Shown: positions 1-13,977 of the stretch, piece by piece
Position numbering within the stretch: the stretch's first letter is position 1
Layout: every line of letters begins with the position of its first letter
Origin: Tomocerus qinae
Lineage: Eukaryota; Arthropoda; Collembola; Entomobryomorpha; Tomoceridae
Assembly (NCBI GenBank): GCA_020055645.1
Contig: CM034547.1
Coordinates: forward strand, 25,382,513 to 25,446,512
DNA length: 64,000 bases
Direction: 5' to 3'
Notes under the pieces: generated by a model
The model's input: only the letters and a program-made list of their open reading frames with translations
What the model was told of the DNA's origin: nothing
Databases searched by the model: none
Translations under genes and position numbers: made by a program

Positions 1-3000
1 ACAGAGGAGATAAGAGGCATAAATTTGAAAGTGATTTGACACTTGACACACACTCGTGCATCTCATATAAGTGCACTACAGTATGTTCCCTCTACCTATT
101 TTATTATTGTTGTAATATCTACTTCCGAAGTCTTCATTCACATCACTTTTCTCTCCCAGATTAAGGTCTGGATAAATGAAAACTTCATCTACAGTAATAA
201 CAGAAACATGCATCCAAAGCTGATTAAAATGTGACACTGTTGCAATGTAACCCAGAAATGTTCAATATATTTATTAGATGCTGCTACATATTAGGTAGGT
301 GTGTATTTATTCTCATGACGTGATTTGACGTGTGACGTCTGTTCGTCTCTCTATGCATTTATTATGAGAAAGAAGGGATATGTAGAGAGTTTAAGGAAAT
401 TCCAAGAGCATCAATGATAGAGGTAGATGTATATCCAGATGATAAGAAAATAAAGGGAGGGAAAGCAGATGTGTGCTTTTGTTTAGTGATATGAAGTGAA
501 AGGAAATCAAGTTAAGTCAGTAACTGCAACAAACACAGACAAATCTACTAAACAATAAGCAAAGCTGAGCAAAATAGCGTCATGGCGTAACAGCAGAGAG
601 AACACACCATGCCCTTTTCATTCCTTGTTACTGCTATTTCGCAAAGAAATAGTAGTAGCTCTGGATATAAATGAATTTAGCTTATTGCTCTCGGGTGTGG
701 AACAATGCAGTAGTAGAAGAGAGAAAAGCGGTGACGTAGGAATAGGAAGCCTAGGGGGTAACAAAGCTAAACCAAGTGTAAATAAGCCTAGTCTATGTAG
801 GAGTAAACATGTATTTGCAGTGATATTATGATCACAAAAGAGAGAGAACAGCATCGGGAGTGGGAAAACACTTTTAAGGGTGCAAATTGATATTCATAAA
901 CGGATCTGAATAAATAAGCCAAGACAATCAAGTCATGAGCCAATATGCCAGAGAAGAACATTTGGTTCGATACTAAAATTTTCCAGCTCATTTGTTCAGG
1001 AAGCAAAGAGAGATTTTACTAAAGGAGAGATCTCTCTCTCTCTAGTTTTTCATGCCCTGCACTTTCTGATGTGATGTGACTGACTTTTCACACAGCTCAA
1101 AATTTGAGTCAACTTGCGTTGTGTTGACAGTAGAGACTTGTATTTTATTCTTATGTGTGTGTATATATAGTAGCTAGTAAATTACTATAAGCTGTTGTAT
1201 TAAAATAAGTAGAGTTTGGTCGGAGAGAGGGAACTAAACCCATTCAGTCAACTTTGATCAGATGTACGTCCCATAAAACTCCTATAGTCAACTCAACAGT
1301 CGCTATGAAGTCGTAACTTAACTCTATATTTCATTGAGTCATAATGGAGCAATTATTTATTCTAAGATACCAGCATCTGTTCTCTTTCTGTACTAGATGG
1401 ATGATGAAGTCTCTCCCAGGTAGACTCTTATATTATTATACTTATTTAATGCACTCCTTAACTTATGTTACATAAATAAATAGCCCGCTCCCTTTTCTAT
1501 TTCGTATATTTACAAAATAACTAAGTCTGGAAGAGGATTCCAAGTTAGGTAACAAAAGCCTTAAGTCAAGACATTTCCAATTCCAAAGCTAAAACAGCCA
1601 AATGAATTACAGAGATTCTTATAGATGCTTTTGACTTTCTCTTTTACACTAGATACGTTATATTGTTTTACAATCTCAAGACTTGATGTTGCAAGTGGCC
1701 ACACTGTACTAGTGGTCTTTCTTATTCAGAGGAGGGCATGTTGCCTAAAACTCGTGTCATTCTTGTAGAAAAGAGGTAAAGTGAAGCAATGTCCTTCTTT
1801 AAGGGAGGGAGAGAGAGAGAGAAATATTCAGATATAATTTCTTGTCGCTTATGGCTTAGTGTGTCCCTTTTTCCTCCGTCTGTTGTTTTAGGGAAGAGGA
1901 CGGAATTAATTTATTTTATTTATAAATTTCCTTATAGTAAGTAATATGTTGTAGGCGAATGTCTTTAGGTAACAGCTGTAGCTGTCCGTTTTATCTCCTT
2001 CGTTGAATTGCATTACTGTATTTATATTAGTTAGTAAATCTCGAGAAAATACGACACTAACAATCAGTGAGACGAAATTCTTAGTGAATCATTCTCTATG
2101 CACATTATAAAGTAGCGTCTCCTCCTACATTTTACATTTCCCCCGACTTCATTCTCTAAAGATGCATTTAAAAAGGTTTGATTAACAATATTTCAGTGTG
2201 ATACTCTCAGAGTACTTAGAGATACATTCATGTGTGTTTCCTAACTAGCTAGTAATACAGGAAAGTCCTTTCCTCACGTATATTTTCATTGCTCCTCTGC
2301 TCGGACTCTTAGTTTTGAATAGGAGGAGGACCCTTGGTGAAAACTTTGAAATATATTCACGACATGACTTGAAGGCATTTGCAGAGTTAAAAAGTTCTCA
2401 GAGAAAAACTTGAGGGAAAGTTTCCGCCTGGCACTTTTTACCGTTTGCTATGCTTTTCTCTAGGTATGGTCGGACGGTTGTTATGTTGGTCGCTGTCTAT
2501 CTCACATACTAACTCCAACAAACCTACTACAATGTCATATAACTTATAGTATAGTAAAATATTGAGTATGCATGCATGTAGTATACATACTCTTAGAGTG
2601 GAACACCTTGTTCGAAACGAAACGTAGGATTTTGAATGTGATGTGAAATGTGTGAAGATGAGAAAGAGCGTTTGGTTCAACTGATGCGAGTGAACATAAG
2701 ATGAATACATATAGTGCATTGGATTTTGCATGAGAAAGAGGAATCAAATATTATTTATATATCAGCATGGCGAGTACATCTCTTCGATTCGATATGGGGA
2801 TGATTTTATGTGGTGGAGGATGGGAGATAACCACCACCACCTCCACCACCACCGAAAACATCATCTCATATGCATAAAAGGTAAAAAAGGACTTTGGAAA
2901 AGGGTTTTCACTTCCATCCTCCAAAACAGTAAAAGGTGTAAGAATTGTTCATGAAAGACGTGTATGCAAAATGTAAGTAAGGCAACTGCACACTCTAATA

Positions 3001-5519
3001 CACTCTTTCTATCTCTTTACATGGGAGTGTGAGGTGAATTTCCAAATATTCGTAGTACGAGTACAAACACGAAGCCAAACCACTCACTCACTCACTCTTC
3101 TCACTTATGTTCTCTTTGCATTTGCCTTTGCCTTCAGTCTAAATTCACACTCACCCTTTCTCGGCTTCCTTTTTTGAGCTATCCTATGTACATGGAGTAC
3201 ACGCTCTGTAAATGTGAAGCAGTCATACTATGCATGCAACTGCTATCTACTAAAATGGAATAAGAGTGCTCGTGCTAAGGCTACTTTGAATATTTTTCAA
3301 TTTTCAATTGTCACTGAATGCTCAATGAAAAGGCTCTGAATACTAAAGAAGAATTTGCGTCGTTAGCCCTCTTGTGCCAAAGACGTTTTCGACCCACGAC
3401 TAGACTGCACTTTAATTTGCATAGGACATTCTCAAAGATGATCGTGATGTGGTTTGCTCTACAATCTTAGATCTGATGTGCTCTCCACTTCCTTGCACTA
3501 TTACTGTCTTAAAACCAGATATGATCTGTGGATTGCACTACTATCGAATTTGTATTCCCCATGAAGGAAAATATAGTTTTATTCAACACTTAATATATAC
3601 AATAATATATTATTTTTGTACTATACTATATAACAGTGATACAAGTATAGGTCTACGTATAGTTTTTAATAGTTGAAGTATAGTTTCATCGATATAGAAG
3701 TAGTATTAATAACCATCTGTGTTCTTGTACAACTTTTCTGCACTCTGCACATTTATAGTAATAAGAAAAGAATTTTTAGTTGTAAAAGTCAAACCAACTT
3801 TTCAATCTAGTTTTAGTTCGACCAAGGCTTATTTTGTAGTTTCATCTTGTATCACTTTTCTTGTAGGCAATTGGTAGATAGTTTGGTGGCTTCTTGCAAG
3901 ACAAACGCTTAAAAGTGTTAATATTGTATTGCAACTTGTATTTACCCACGTTGCTACATTACATGTAGATGATATTTTGAGCAACTTTCTCCAATATGGT
4001 TCACGTTGGTATAAAATACCTTTTCTTACACACACGTTGACAATTAGTCGTCGTTTGTGTCACATTACCCCAAGTTGTAGAATCTCAAGGCAAACAAGAC
4101 GACAAGTAAACTTGCGAAAGTTTTGCATGACAATAGATTTTTTAGGCACCCCAATTAAAACCTTATTAATTCAGCCTACTTGAAAGTTGTTGAGGAACAA
4201 TTTAATAGATTTAGTTTCTCCACTTTCCCTGCCGTTGTTCCGTGCAATAAATAAAGTGTTACAACTTACAATGTTACAACACATTTACTTATCGTTCTGA
4301 TGGATACAAAAGGTGCCAGCTTTATTTCTACTTAAAATAGATTTCACAATTCTTCCGTTACGAAACGAATTTGAGACACGCATACTACTTGAATTGATGT
4401 AAAGGTATATCCAAAGTGTCAATTTATATTATTGTTGTGTTCCTACAAAAGATAACAATCTCAAGCCTGTTAGAATTCGTATGTACACCTTGAATGTTAA
4501 AGTATGTATGTAGATGATTACGAAAGGGTTATTATATTACCCTTTAATAATACAGTATTGAAAGCAAAGAAAATTCAGTCGTAGACGGCTGGAGTATACG
4601 ATGTGTGAAAATATCTCGGATTGTAATGCAAGCTTTACAAAATGATCTTCGAATGAGTCAAAATGTTACGTGTGTATACAGAAGAATTATCTGAGTGAAG
4701 GGAAGGAAGCGTGACAAAACTCTAATACGTATTACTTTTTCCCTATGAATTGAGGGAGGAAATATTAATCACATAACGTATGTAGCTAAGAGGTACAGAT
4801 ATGTTGTCGTTCCGATTTGGAATTAAATTGCAGGAGGCAGAGAGGAGGAGAAAAAAAATTCCTTGGGTTGTTGAAGCTGAATGTGGCACTTAGTACGTGT
4901 GTAAACATAGTAACGACACTTAAATTTAACGAGCTGAGATATCCTGGTTAGGTTGTCTTGTCGGCTTCCTTGGCTCTACAGATATACTTTACTATTAGTG
5001 GAGGAAGGAAGGAGGAGTGTGTATTAGTAGTTGAGTGATATAAGTAGTCATACATCGAGTACTTATATCCTTTGGTTTAGTGTGATGGCTCCTTGTAGAT
5101 TGTGGATGTAAAGATGAGGAGAGACAAGTACAAGATAAGACACCCCTATCCCATCTTTCTTATCCTACATCATTCCCACAACCTACGTATTTCTCCCAGA
5201 CTCTTCCCATCTTTTGATCCGTCTCAGATGAAATCCTGTGGAAAAATCCCAGTTTTTAACTCACGAATATTAATCATTTCCCTCGCTTTACATTCTTACA
5301 TCCTACACATTTTAAGCTCATGTTATATCATCTCATCTGCCAGGGCGTGAGACCGAGAGGGAACAACACCAACATTGTCAGATACCTATCTCCTGTCACA
5401 TCATGTCATACTCATACTCGTATCATTATACGCCTAAAAATCTACACTATTGTAAACCTGCTCTAGACATACCATCTTTTCAGCCTGTAACCTGTAATAT
5501 TCATTTCCTAAGCTGTTTC

Positions 5520-5830
5520 ATCAAAATAGGCATTTGTCTAAGGAAAAACGTTTACTATTAATAAAATTATTGTCTAGTAAAACAATTATTAGTCGATTAA
5601 ATAGGATCTACAACAACTTAAGGGTAAACGATTTATTGGTATTACGCATTTTTAGATGTATGACGGCATAATGTTAATTCGCATGATAATATTAAGCATT
5701 TATAATTTATTTCACACAAATTGGGCACTGTCTTTTTGCAGAAATCGTTTACTATTAATAATTTTCATTCGATCCAATCCTTACTGCAATTGTGCCTTTA
5801 ATTATTAAGTTTACGATTTAATAGAAAGGA
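5520..5830. repeat. Diverged direct repeat of about 200-bp period
   Basis: A block around CGTTTACTATTAATA occurs at 5549-5563 and again at 5747-5761, with similar flanks on the left (a 'GGCA..TGTCT' stretch) and on the right. Related motifs containing GTAAACGATTTA or GTTTACGATTTA lie at about 5625 and 5809. It may be a decayed tandem duplication or a fragment of an AT-rich mobile element. No target-site duplication is visible. Confidence 0.4.
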
Positions 5831-6986
5831 GTATCTAAAGAAAAGATGACTGAACTATTTCTTATAGCGTGTTTTTAAATGTATGTAATGTAGATTCGTA
5901 TATTTTCTTTCTAGATTCAGCTAATAAAATATTTGACAAGTTCTCATTGTTAGTGACAGGGAGAAAAGAGGGTTTGAAGTTGGTGAGAAAGTGTAGAGGA
6001 AAGGGAGACAGACGGAGATATAATTTTAAGAAGCAGGTTTTTGAAATAAAAATATGTAGTTTGCAATATGCAGTGCACTGTTCGTGGAAACTCAAGTTTC
6101 TGTTGTGAATCTTATACAATATTGATTCATTGACATTAACGAGCAAATTATTATCTACAGTTATGATGATAGATATCACAAGGCAAACTTTTTCATTGGA
6201 AAATGTCACTGTGTGTGCTAGCTTTCTAGATTTTACGATGCCACTTTTTCCCATGACCTTTTCCAGACTTCTACTTGCTTATGCTCGAATATAGCATTAC
6301 TGTGTGAAAAAAGTAGCAATTTACCTCAACTACAGATGCAGTACATAGTACGTAATATATTTGTACCTAGTGAGATCCGAGTAACAGTGCATTATATTAC
6401 ATTACTTCCATAAGTAACAGACAGTCAGTCAAATAACTATGAAGTCGGCGCGAGAGAAATAGAAAAGGGGTTGCTGGAGAATGTGTGTATACTTATAGAA
6501 ATGTGTATTTCATTCCAGGTTTTCTATTAGAAATGTTCCTGGTTGGTTTGGTGTTAGTAATGCAGTATAATAGATTTCTCTCTCTCTAGATATATGTGAC
6601 ACATCGTGCAATAGGTAAACTGAAACTTTTTTTAAAAAAAAGTTGGATATATACGTTGGGATTTTGGCAATTCTCACGAGAGGATATATAAAAGTCTAGG
6701 GACATTATTTTCTGTTGCCTGACAAGATTTTTCGGCATCCCTGCTCTGCGTGTATCGAGACTTTTATTGAGACTATTGGACAAGACGAAAATCACTCAAT
6801 TTAGACTCATTCCTTTTATTCGGCTCTATCGACTCATGCACCTACGACCCTGCTATGTTTTAACATTACACAAACAGTTTTAGCACTAATACCTCGACTA
6901 GAAACTACATTGCATGTACACAATGCTACTCCAGATATGTGACTAGGCATGTGTCCGAAATCCTGTTGACTCAAAATGAAAGTGTC

Positions 6987-7004
6987 GAGAGAGAGAGAGA
7001 GAGA
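6987..7004. repeat. (GA)n microsatellite
   Basis: Nine uninterrupted GA units. It is one of several GA/TC tracts in the first 40 kb (others at about 1031, 1808, 14484 and 18711). In insects such tracts can bind GAGA-type factors, but nothing here shows that this one does. Confidence 0.85.
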
Positions 7005-10000
7005 GTGAGAGTTGATTCATGAGTCTCTTTCATCCGAATTTCTTCTGTCGGCCTAGTCGCCCCTCTGAATGGACCTTGTCAACTATGTGATTCCAATTAC
7101 CTAATTAACACACGGACCGACGAAATTTTTCTCTTTTTTACTAACACACAATTCAGCACTACCAATGTACAAAAGCTAAAATTGAATTAACACATACGCT
7201 GCACCTTCACCATTCAATGACCTACACTTAGTACGAATCTGATTGCGTAGTATCTCGACTGATTTTAAATCAAGTAGCCTCTATGCATTTCGAGAAATAA
7301 CAAAATAGGACTATCTGTAATCATTTTTCCGAACTGGAAAGATACTGTTTTTTATGATTTACTTTTATTTTGGGGAACTAAATCAAATAAACACCTCCAA
7401 TGGGGACAAATTTTTGAATCGAAGGATTAACCTTATTGGGTGGAGAAATAAAGATTTAGATGTGACTGATGTGATGATTTGGGAGTAAGTGAAAGTAAAC
7501 ATGTTAGGTATAGTTGAAGAGAAAGAGCTCGGAAAAGACTTTGACAAGACAAGACAGAATAGGACATGACAAAAGAGTTGTAGAGAATAGTACTCTTATG
7601 TATTGTTGTCCTTGTTGTGATTTGGCTAAGAAGTTGATTGAGCAAGGGAAGCCATGCATGAGTCGTTAGTAGCATTGGCCACTCATCTCAAAAAGGAGAA
7701 AGTTTTTGGGTCCTTTTCCACGTTCGGTGACTTGACTTGGCCAACATACATAGGTACTGCTATAGTAGGTTGACCACATACAAATGTAGCCACATGTGTG
7801 GGCACTTTTCCTAGGATACTCTTTCTCTGAACTGGATGCTCTTTAGTTGAGTTTTCCGTTTGTCTCGTCGCTCCGACTCAAAGTAGTTACTTACTTACAT
7901 TACATGTGATGAAATCGAGCATAATAGTAGTGGAATAGTATAGGAACAAATCAGGAGAGTGGAGATGGAGAGCAGGTTCTGAGATTTTGAGTCCAGCCCT
8001 GGCTGTCCTTCTCTCGAGGAATACTCTTCTGGTAATGACATACAATAGAAAACTCCGTTTTCTTTTCCCGATACATCAAAATGAATATGTGGAGCAGAAC
8101 GGGTCTAGAAATAACTCTATATATATACAATAAATGCACTGCTATGTATACTACAGAGTTAAATACAATGGGATTTTCCTTGGGAAAAGCAAACGAGAGA
8201 ATGAAGCCACGAACACTAAACCAACTATCACGACAACGAGGGAGAGTTTCGTCGTACAGATAGGGTTAGGGACAATGCAATTCTAACTGGCTTACATACT
8301 ACTTACAACTAAGCTATTATATTCAGACATTCTATATAGACGGAAATAAATGCCCCATCGTAAATAGCACACCTAGTAGAATATTGCTTTCCAAACACGT
8401 TATAGTCACGTTCACGTCCCTAGACTGTGTATATATAGTGTGGTTAATAAGTAGTGGCGTATCAACAGTAATCTTGCCACACGACAGGCTGAAGCTACAG
8501 AATGACATTATATTATTCGACTACTGTAGTAGTAGACAGAGTATTGTGTAGATAAATACGTGCATGTAGGAGGAATAGAGAAAAAAAATTAATTTTGGTG
8601 GTGGCAAAAGAAGGGAAAGAGAGAAATCGCCGGGCGGATTTGGGATAAGAAGTTTGATGCTGAAGTCAAGTGAGTGAAGAAGAGAAGGTATGTTATGTAA
8701 TGCACTTTGTATGTATGTAGGTTGTGAATAGGTGGGTTGTCTAAGTCCTTTCAAGCATAATGTACTTATAGAGCAATATATTCTGTGTGATAGTATGTTA
8801 GGGATGTGTACAGCGGTTGTAGGTAGGTATGTTTATATTCAGTGTACTGCATTTCGGTGTGCTGCGAGGGAAAAGGGCCGTCGAGGGAATTTCCGCTTCA
8901 TGTACGACTCGGAATGAGTGGATGATATAGACCCTTAAGATGCTTTTTGGCTTCTTAAAGACGACCCAGACTTGTAGTAATGCTCGTCGAGAAAATTTCA
9001 CACACACCGGATCATCGCACCAACAACATTCCTCCGGTCGGTTTTCCTCGGCTCCTATACTCTAGTAGTTTCATCTCTCATGGACCGAAAACAACACTCG
9101 GCACGGGCAACTTACTTCACTCTCTTTACTACTTATTCTTCTTTCCTTGTCTTCCTTTACAACACTTCTCCCATTCTCTTGTCAAACCACAGCACTGCCA
9201 AAATATATACTCATATTTTCATACTCTGTTCTAATGCACACTCCAACAAAATGATATTGTAGCTACAGCAGAGAGTTGGCACACCTAGTATATAACCACT
9301 GCTGCTTTACGATTACAGAAATGGGCAGAGGTACATCTACTCTGAGTTGTAAATCATTTCAACAGTGTAAATGGATATAGCTATATATGCAGATTGATAT
9401 TCACCACGGTGTTTGCCAAATCAAGATCTGAGTAAATTAATCAATAAGGTAATCTAATTTGTAGCTATCTAAATGTTTCAACATGAGTAGAATTTGTAGG
9501 GTTAATATTAGAGATGTTATCTGATATGACACGATGTGGTTTCTTTTGACTGGATGGTGAGGACAGATTTTGATGACAGAATTGGTTGAAATAGATCTGT
9601 CTATAGCTATTTACCATGTAGATGGGTTTTAACTACATTCAGCATCATGTTTTCGGTTTATTTGGTCCATAATACAATTCTGGTATTTATAGTATGTATA
9701 ATGTATTCCGGTATTAGGTATATAGCAAATAAAGTAGATCAGACATGCAAACGAAGGGAATAATGTAATAGGACACGACAGGATAAGACACTCAAATTCC
9801 AGTCCCTTCATGATTTTCATATGTCACATTTTATAGGGCAAATGAAATACACCGCAGATCTGTCCACCCACAATGTCACATTGCATTACATTGGTTTGGT
9901 TTATTCTGTTTTGTCGTCATAATATGGAATCTACAGACTTTAGTTATTTCGAGCTGGGGTCGATTGAACGTTGGTTTGGTTCTCTTCGTAAAACTTTCAG

Positions 10001-12907
10001 GAAATCATAACTCGGAACGAAGGAGAGAGGAGTTGTTGTAATAGATAGGAGAGTAAGGAAACCAGCCCCAAAAAACTTTCGTTGAAAGACAGCAAACACA
10101 ATTCGATGTGAAAATATTTGCATTCAAAGAGGATGGGATGGTCATCCCTACTCTCCTAGTCCCAACTCTGAGGATGACCTTTTCTATGAGATCTGACCAT
10201 TTCAGTGTCCCATAGGAAAACCCGGATGAAACTCTGAAATGATTCCAATTCAAATTTTGTGCTGGACTTGCGAAAATTTCTCTTTGCATCCGACTCTCCT
10301 TCTTTAGACAAACTTTCACCTATTCTTCTCAAAGGACTCTTCTACTTACTCCGCTACACTACATTGTGATCACTTTTATACTTTTCCCTCACTACTCTCC
10401 ACAGAGCTACATCCAATACCCTTCTCCCTGGAATTCTTTATACTAAACTAGTGTATCTGACCATAAGGGATATATATTTTTTGAATTGTATAGAAAGAAG
10501 GGCAAATCAAACGAAACCCTTCTTCCGTTCTGTTCTTCTTCTTCTTCTGTCACAAAGTTCTGACTATTGCTATTCGATGTGAATAGTCACTATTTATATC
10601 TTTAACTGCTATCGTTGGTCAACAAACTAACAAAGTAGCATTCTGCACTACATACCGTTGTTGTACCAATACTTTTTTTTATTTGTTATGTACATTTGTG
10701 TATCCTTACGTGGAGAATCTAATATGTACTGGAGTTAGTACCACGTCACATGTCATAGCAGTCATCTATTGTGTATTCATGGATTTTATACACAAGTAAG
10801 TAATCTATTGACGAAAGCCGACAATGACAACTTGAGGAGAAGTCGGCACCAAACTCCTATAGAATTAAATAAATAGTGCATGGAGATTGAGAGACGAGAG
10901 TTGGCCACAGCAAAGGAAATTCTAACCAAAAGAACCACGGACTGAGTTCAACCCTCCTCCTTCTCAGTTAACTGCGAGAACGAAATGTCATCACAAAATT
11001 TCTTAGAACGGGGAGCAACACATCAAATGGATAGATGCATGTATATTGAGAGGTATAGGGATAATTTGTGTATATGGGTGTATTGTATTGGTATCGAATG
11101 GGAGGATAATGGCCTTATAGGTCAGATAGGTGAAAATAGTTTATTATTAGTGCGGTCCTGAGAAAATGTCAAGTGATTGCGGTGGGACGGAAGTGGCTTG
11201 GTTTGGTTAAGCTTTCTCTCGGACATGTACGTGTACTCATTCTCCAGTTATGGTTTCCTCGCCCTGACCAACGTCTGTAAGAGTGGGGAAACAGGAGAAA
11301 CGTGTCTTAATTTATCTGAGCGGTACCATTCACCACCTTCGTGAGAGTTAATTTTTCCATCTCAGGGTGGTGGTTTTATGAGTTGTTCATGTTCTACGAG
11401 CATTTTTCCCTACCTTGGCCAAGTACCTATGTATCTATGCTTTATTTTCCACTACTCCTAGCTGGGATTGCCTTGTCTTGTCTTAACTAAGACTCGACCT
11501 ATTCCAATTCCACTCACAACTACACCAGTACACGACTCTACGTGCGACGACGAGCTTCCTTTCTCCCGAAATAACGTTTACTTTCCTTCCTTTCCTTATA
11601 CATACGTAGAAATACATAGATAACAAACATACAATACTTATAGATAGTAAGTAGTTGTTAATACGTTAGTAGTAAGTATAGCTATATTTTCCAATCCCTA
11701 CTTTATAGTTTCATTACCTTGTGCTGTGCTTCTCCAGCCTTATTACTTAACTGGAACTGATATATTCCATCCTGGCCTGACCTGAGCCATGCCCGAAAAA
11801 CAGAAGTTGCTCGAGCTGGGGAATTATAGGTTTTGGTGTGTGTAATTTCGTCTCCTTCGATCTTAAGACACGCGACGAACCACAAGGAACAAAAAATTTC
11901 CTACTGCTCGTAATTTTTTCGTCTGTACGCGAAAACCTTCTTGCTAATTCTATGCTTCAGTAACATGCGATCTGTTTCACCGTGTCCAACTCGTTTACCT
12001 GCCCTAATAAGATTCCTCAATCTATGTGCACTCACTGCATTCAATACTACTCTACTTACTACATTCCATGGACTACTACCTACATATTATTCTACTTCTT
12101 CTATACATGTATTGTTAGTCTTAGTCACACATCTAATATTAGTGCCACAACAGCTTTCACAATTTACAACACGACGGTGACGGTACGGACGCCAAATATT
12201 CCTCCCCTCTTCCTTTACTTTTACTTAACATTACAAACAATCTTCTGTCTCGATTCCTATCTTGCAATAAATATTAGGGCCTACATTGTAACATAAGTAA
12301 TCATGACCAACTAACTGCCAAAAAATATCCAGGCTATCTAATATATCTCACCGGCGACCCATTTCAATTCTATTTAGTATTAATTTACCCATAACGGATT
12401 ATCGTAGTATTAGTATAAAGTAGGTACATAATATCTCTTCTGTCATGTGTTGCATATTTAGGGTGTAGTAATATTGAATTGGAAAAATAAAAAAAATGAT
12501 AACTACAATAGGAACTATATAAGGAGACATGGGCATTAATAATGAACCAGTGCTTGTATTTTTGTGTTAATTTCCTTACACACGTAAGGAATCTTTTGTG
12601 TAGTAGAATAGTGGTTTGGATTGGACTAAACCCGATTTGTTCCTCCGTTTTGTTCGCCGACACCTAACCAAGTAATTTTCTGTAAAAAATAACACATTTG
12701 AACAATGCAGACTACTCTTATGCTATAGAGCTGTAATCACGAGAAATACAATGTACTGGTGTTGTATGTACATAGCATAGGAGCTTTTGTTTCCACACCA
12801 TTCCATGTCAATGATGATAGAGTAGTATAGCGTGTCAATAATGACAATGACCATAAAGGCCACGTTGGGACACCAAAGCAGCACTGAAGAGCAGTGGAAC
12901 CTGTAGA

Positions 12908-13150
12908 TACATATATGTCGTAGACTGGGAGGGAAAGGTGACTGGGAGGGATATAATGTCCCTCTCCGACTAGACTGGGTGAGATAGCTCTGTACCGCTA
13001 GCGGTACCGAACCATGAGGTTTCCGACTGGGAGGGATAGGTTGTAAAGGAATGATATGAATGATCCTATGTGTATAAGTGCCACAACTATCGCAGATTTT
13101 AGGTTACTCTTACATGTTTTATTCATTATAATCATTATTTTCTATAATAT
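12908..13150 (+). repeat. Left terminal inverted repeat of fold-back element
   Basis: This is the left arm of about 243 bp. Repeated GACTGGGAGGGA-like motifs sit at 12923-12934, 12940-12951, 12973-12984 (variant GACTGGGTGAGA) and 13025-13036. They resemble the subterminal transposase-binding repeats known from several DNA transposon families; that function is inferred. Confidence 0.88.
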
Positions 13151-13547
13151 CCAAGTAAAAAATGTCCCTGTAGCTAGGAGTTCAATTATCTAAATTTTTG
13201 CAGGAACTGCTGCTGCCGTTGTGGTATTTAGTACCACAGTGAATATTATTCTTTTTATAGGGACATTTTAACTTGCACAGTTACCCTTGCACTTGCAAAT
13301 GGATTGAGAGGTGTATGATGTTACAGATAGCAATGCAGTTATATGTACTTCGACCATACAATTGTGTCGATTTCAGCGGTCCATCGACCGACATTTACTT
13401 CACTTACCATAAATTCAATGATCCCCTTGGCACATTGAATGTATGGTTAGTAAGTAATGTGTGGTAACTCCTAGCTTTGGAAAAAAACCATTAATAAATA
13501 TAATAGCAGCGTTACCTACTTAACTATTTGACTGTCAATCTTGACTT

Positions 13548-13797
13548 AATAATTTATGATTTAATTATGACTGATACAAAAAGGGCAATATATTTAATAT
13601 TTACAAATATTATAGAAAATAATGATTGCAATGAATAAAAAATGTAAGAGTAACCTAAAATCTACGATAATAATAATTTATGATTTAATTATGACTGATG
13701 CAAACTGTGCAATATACTTTTAACATTTATGAATATTATAGAAAATAATGATTACAATGAATAAAACATGTAAGAGTAACCTAAAATCTGCGATAGT
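13548..13797 (+). repeat. Tandem duplication of about 125 bp inside the fold-back element
   Basis: Two consecutive copies (about 13548-13671 and 13672-13797) start with AATAATTTATGATTTAATTA and end with a stretch reading CCTAAAATCT. The second copy runs into the right arm, so the inner part of the arm occurs three times: once inverted in the left arm and twice here. The copies have a few substitutions, for example TACGAT against TGCGAT near the end. Confidence 0.8.
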
Positions 13798-13977
13798 TGT
13801 GGCACTTATACACATAGGATCATTCATATCAATCCTTTACAACCTATCCCTCCCAGTCGGAAACCTCATGGTTCGGTACCGCTAGCGGTACAGAGCTATC
13901 TCACCCAGTCTAGTCGGAGAGGGACATTATATCCCTCCCAGTCACCTTTCCCTCCCAGTCTACGACATATACATGTA
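13733..13977 (-). repeat. Right terminal inverted repeat of fold-back element
   Basis: This is the mirror arm of about 245 bp. It keeps all four 12-mers and the 16-bp palindrome in the opposite orientation. Confidence 0.88.

Larger units (their letters stand above)
1..12907. other. Gene-poor AT-rich region
   Basis: No reading frame here shows a recognisable domain, flanking splice sites or a protein-like composition; the open frames are short and mostly follow pyrimidine-rich or AT-rich tracts. I see scattered (TC)n and (GA)n runs (about 1031-1043, 1808-1822, 6987-7004), a (TTC)n run at about 10533-10548 and a diverged repeat at 5520-5830. It could be intergenic, or part of the regulatory domain or a large 5' intron of the MYT1-family gene downstream. 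Confidence 0.6.
12908..13977. mobile_element. Fold-back (long-TIR) non-autonomous DNA transposon
   Basis: The ends are inverted copies of each other: arm 12908-13150 matches the reverse complement of 13733-13977 with only two substitutions and a 2-nt indel near the tip. Each arm carries four copies of a GACTGGGAGGGA-like 12-mer (left arm 12923, 12940, 12973 and 13025) and a perfect 16-bp palindrome, GTACCGCTAGCGGTAC (12992-13007 and 13876-13891). The centre contains a tandem copy of the inner arm and smaller hairpins. There is no transposase, and the open frame at 13273-13467 resembles nothing known to me. High arm identity suggests recent insertion or gene conversion between arms. I could not identify a convincing target-site duplication, so the superfamily is unassigned. 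Confidence 0.88.

Noticed and set aside
3829..4183. Overlapping frames on both strands that might be a retroelement remnant
   Set aside because: No reverse-transcriptase, integrase or gag signature residues could be identified.
5862..6254. 130-codon minus-strand open frame
   Set aside because: Composition looks like random AT-rich translation. No motif and no supporting splice or promoter signals.
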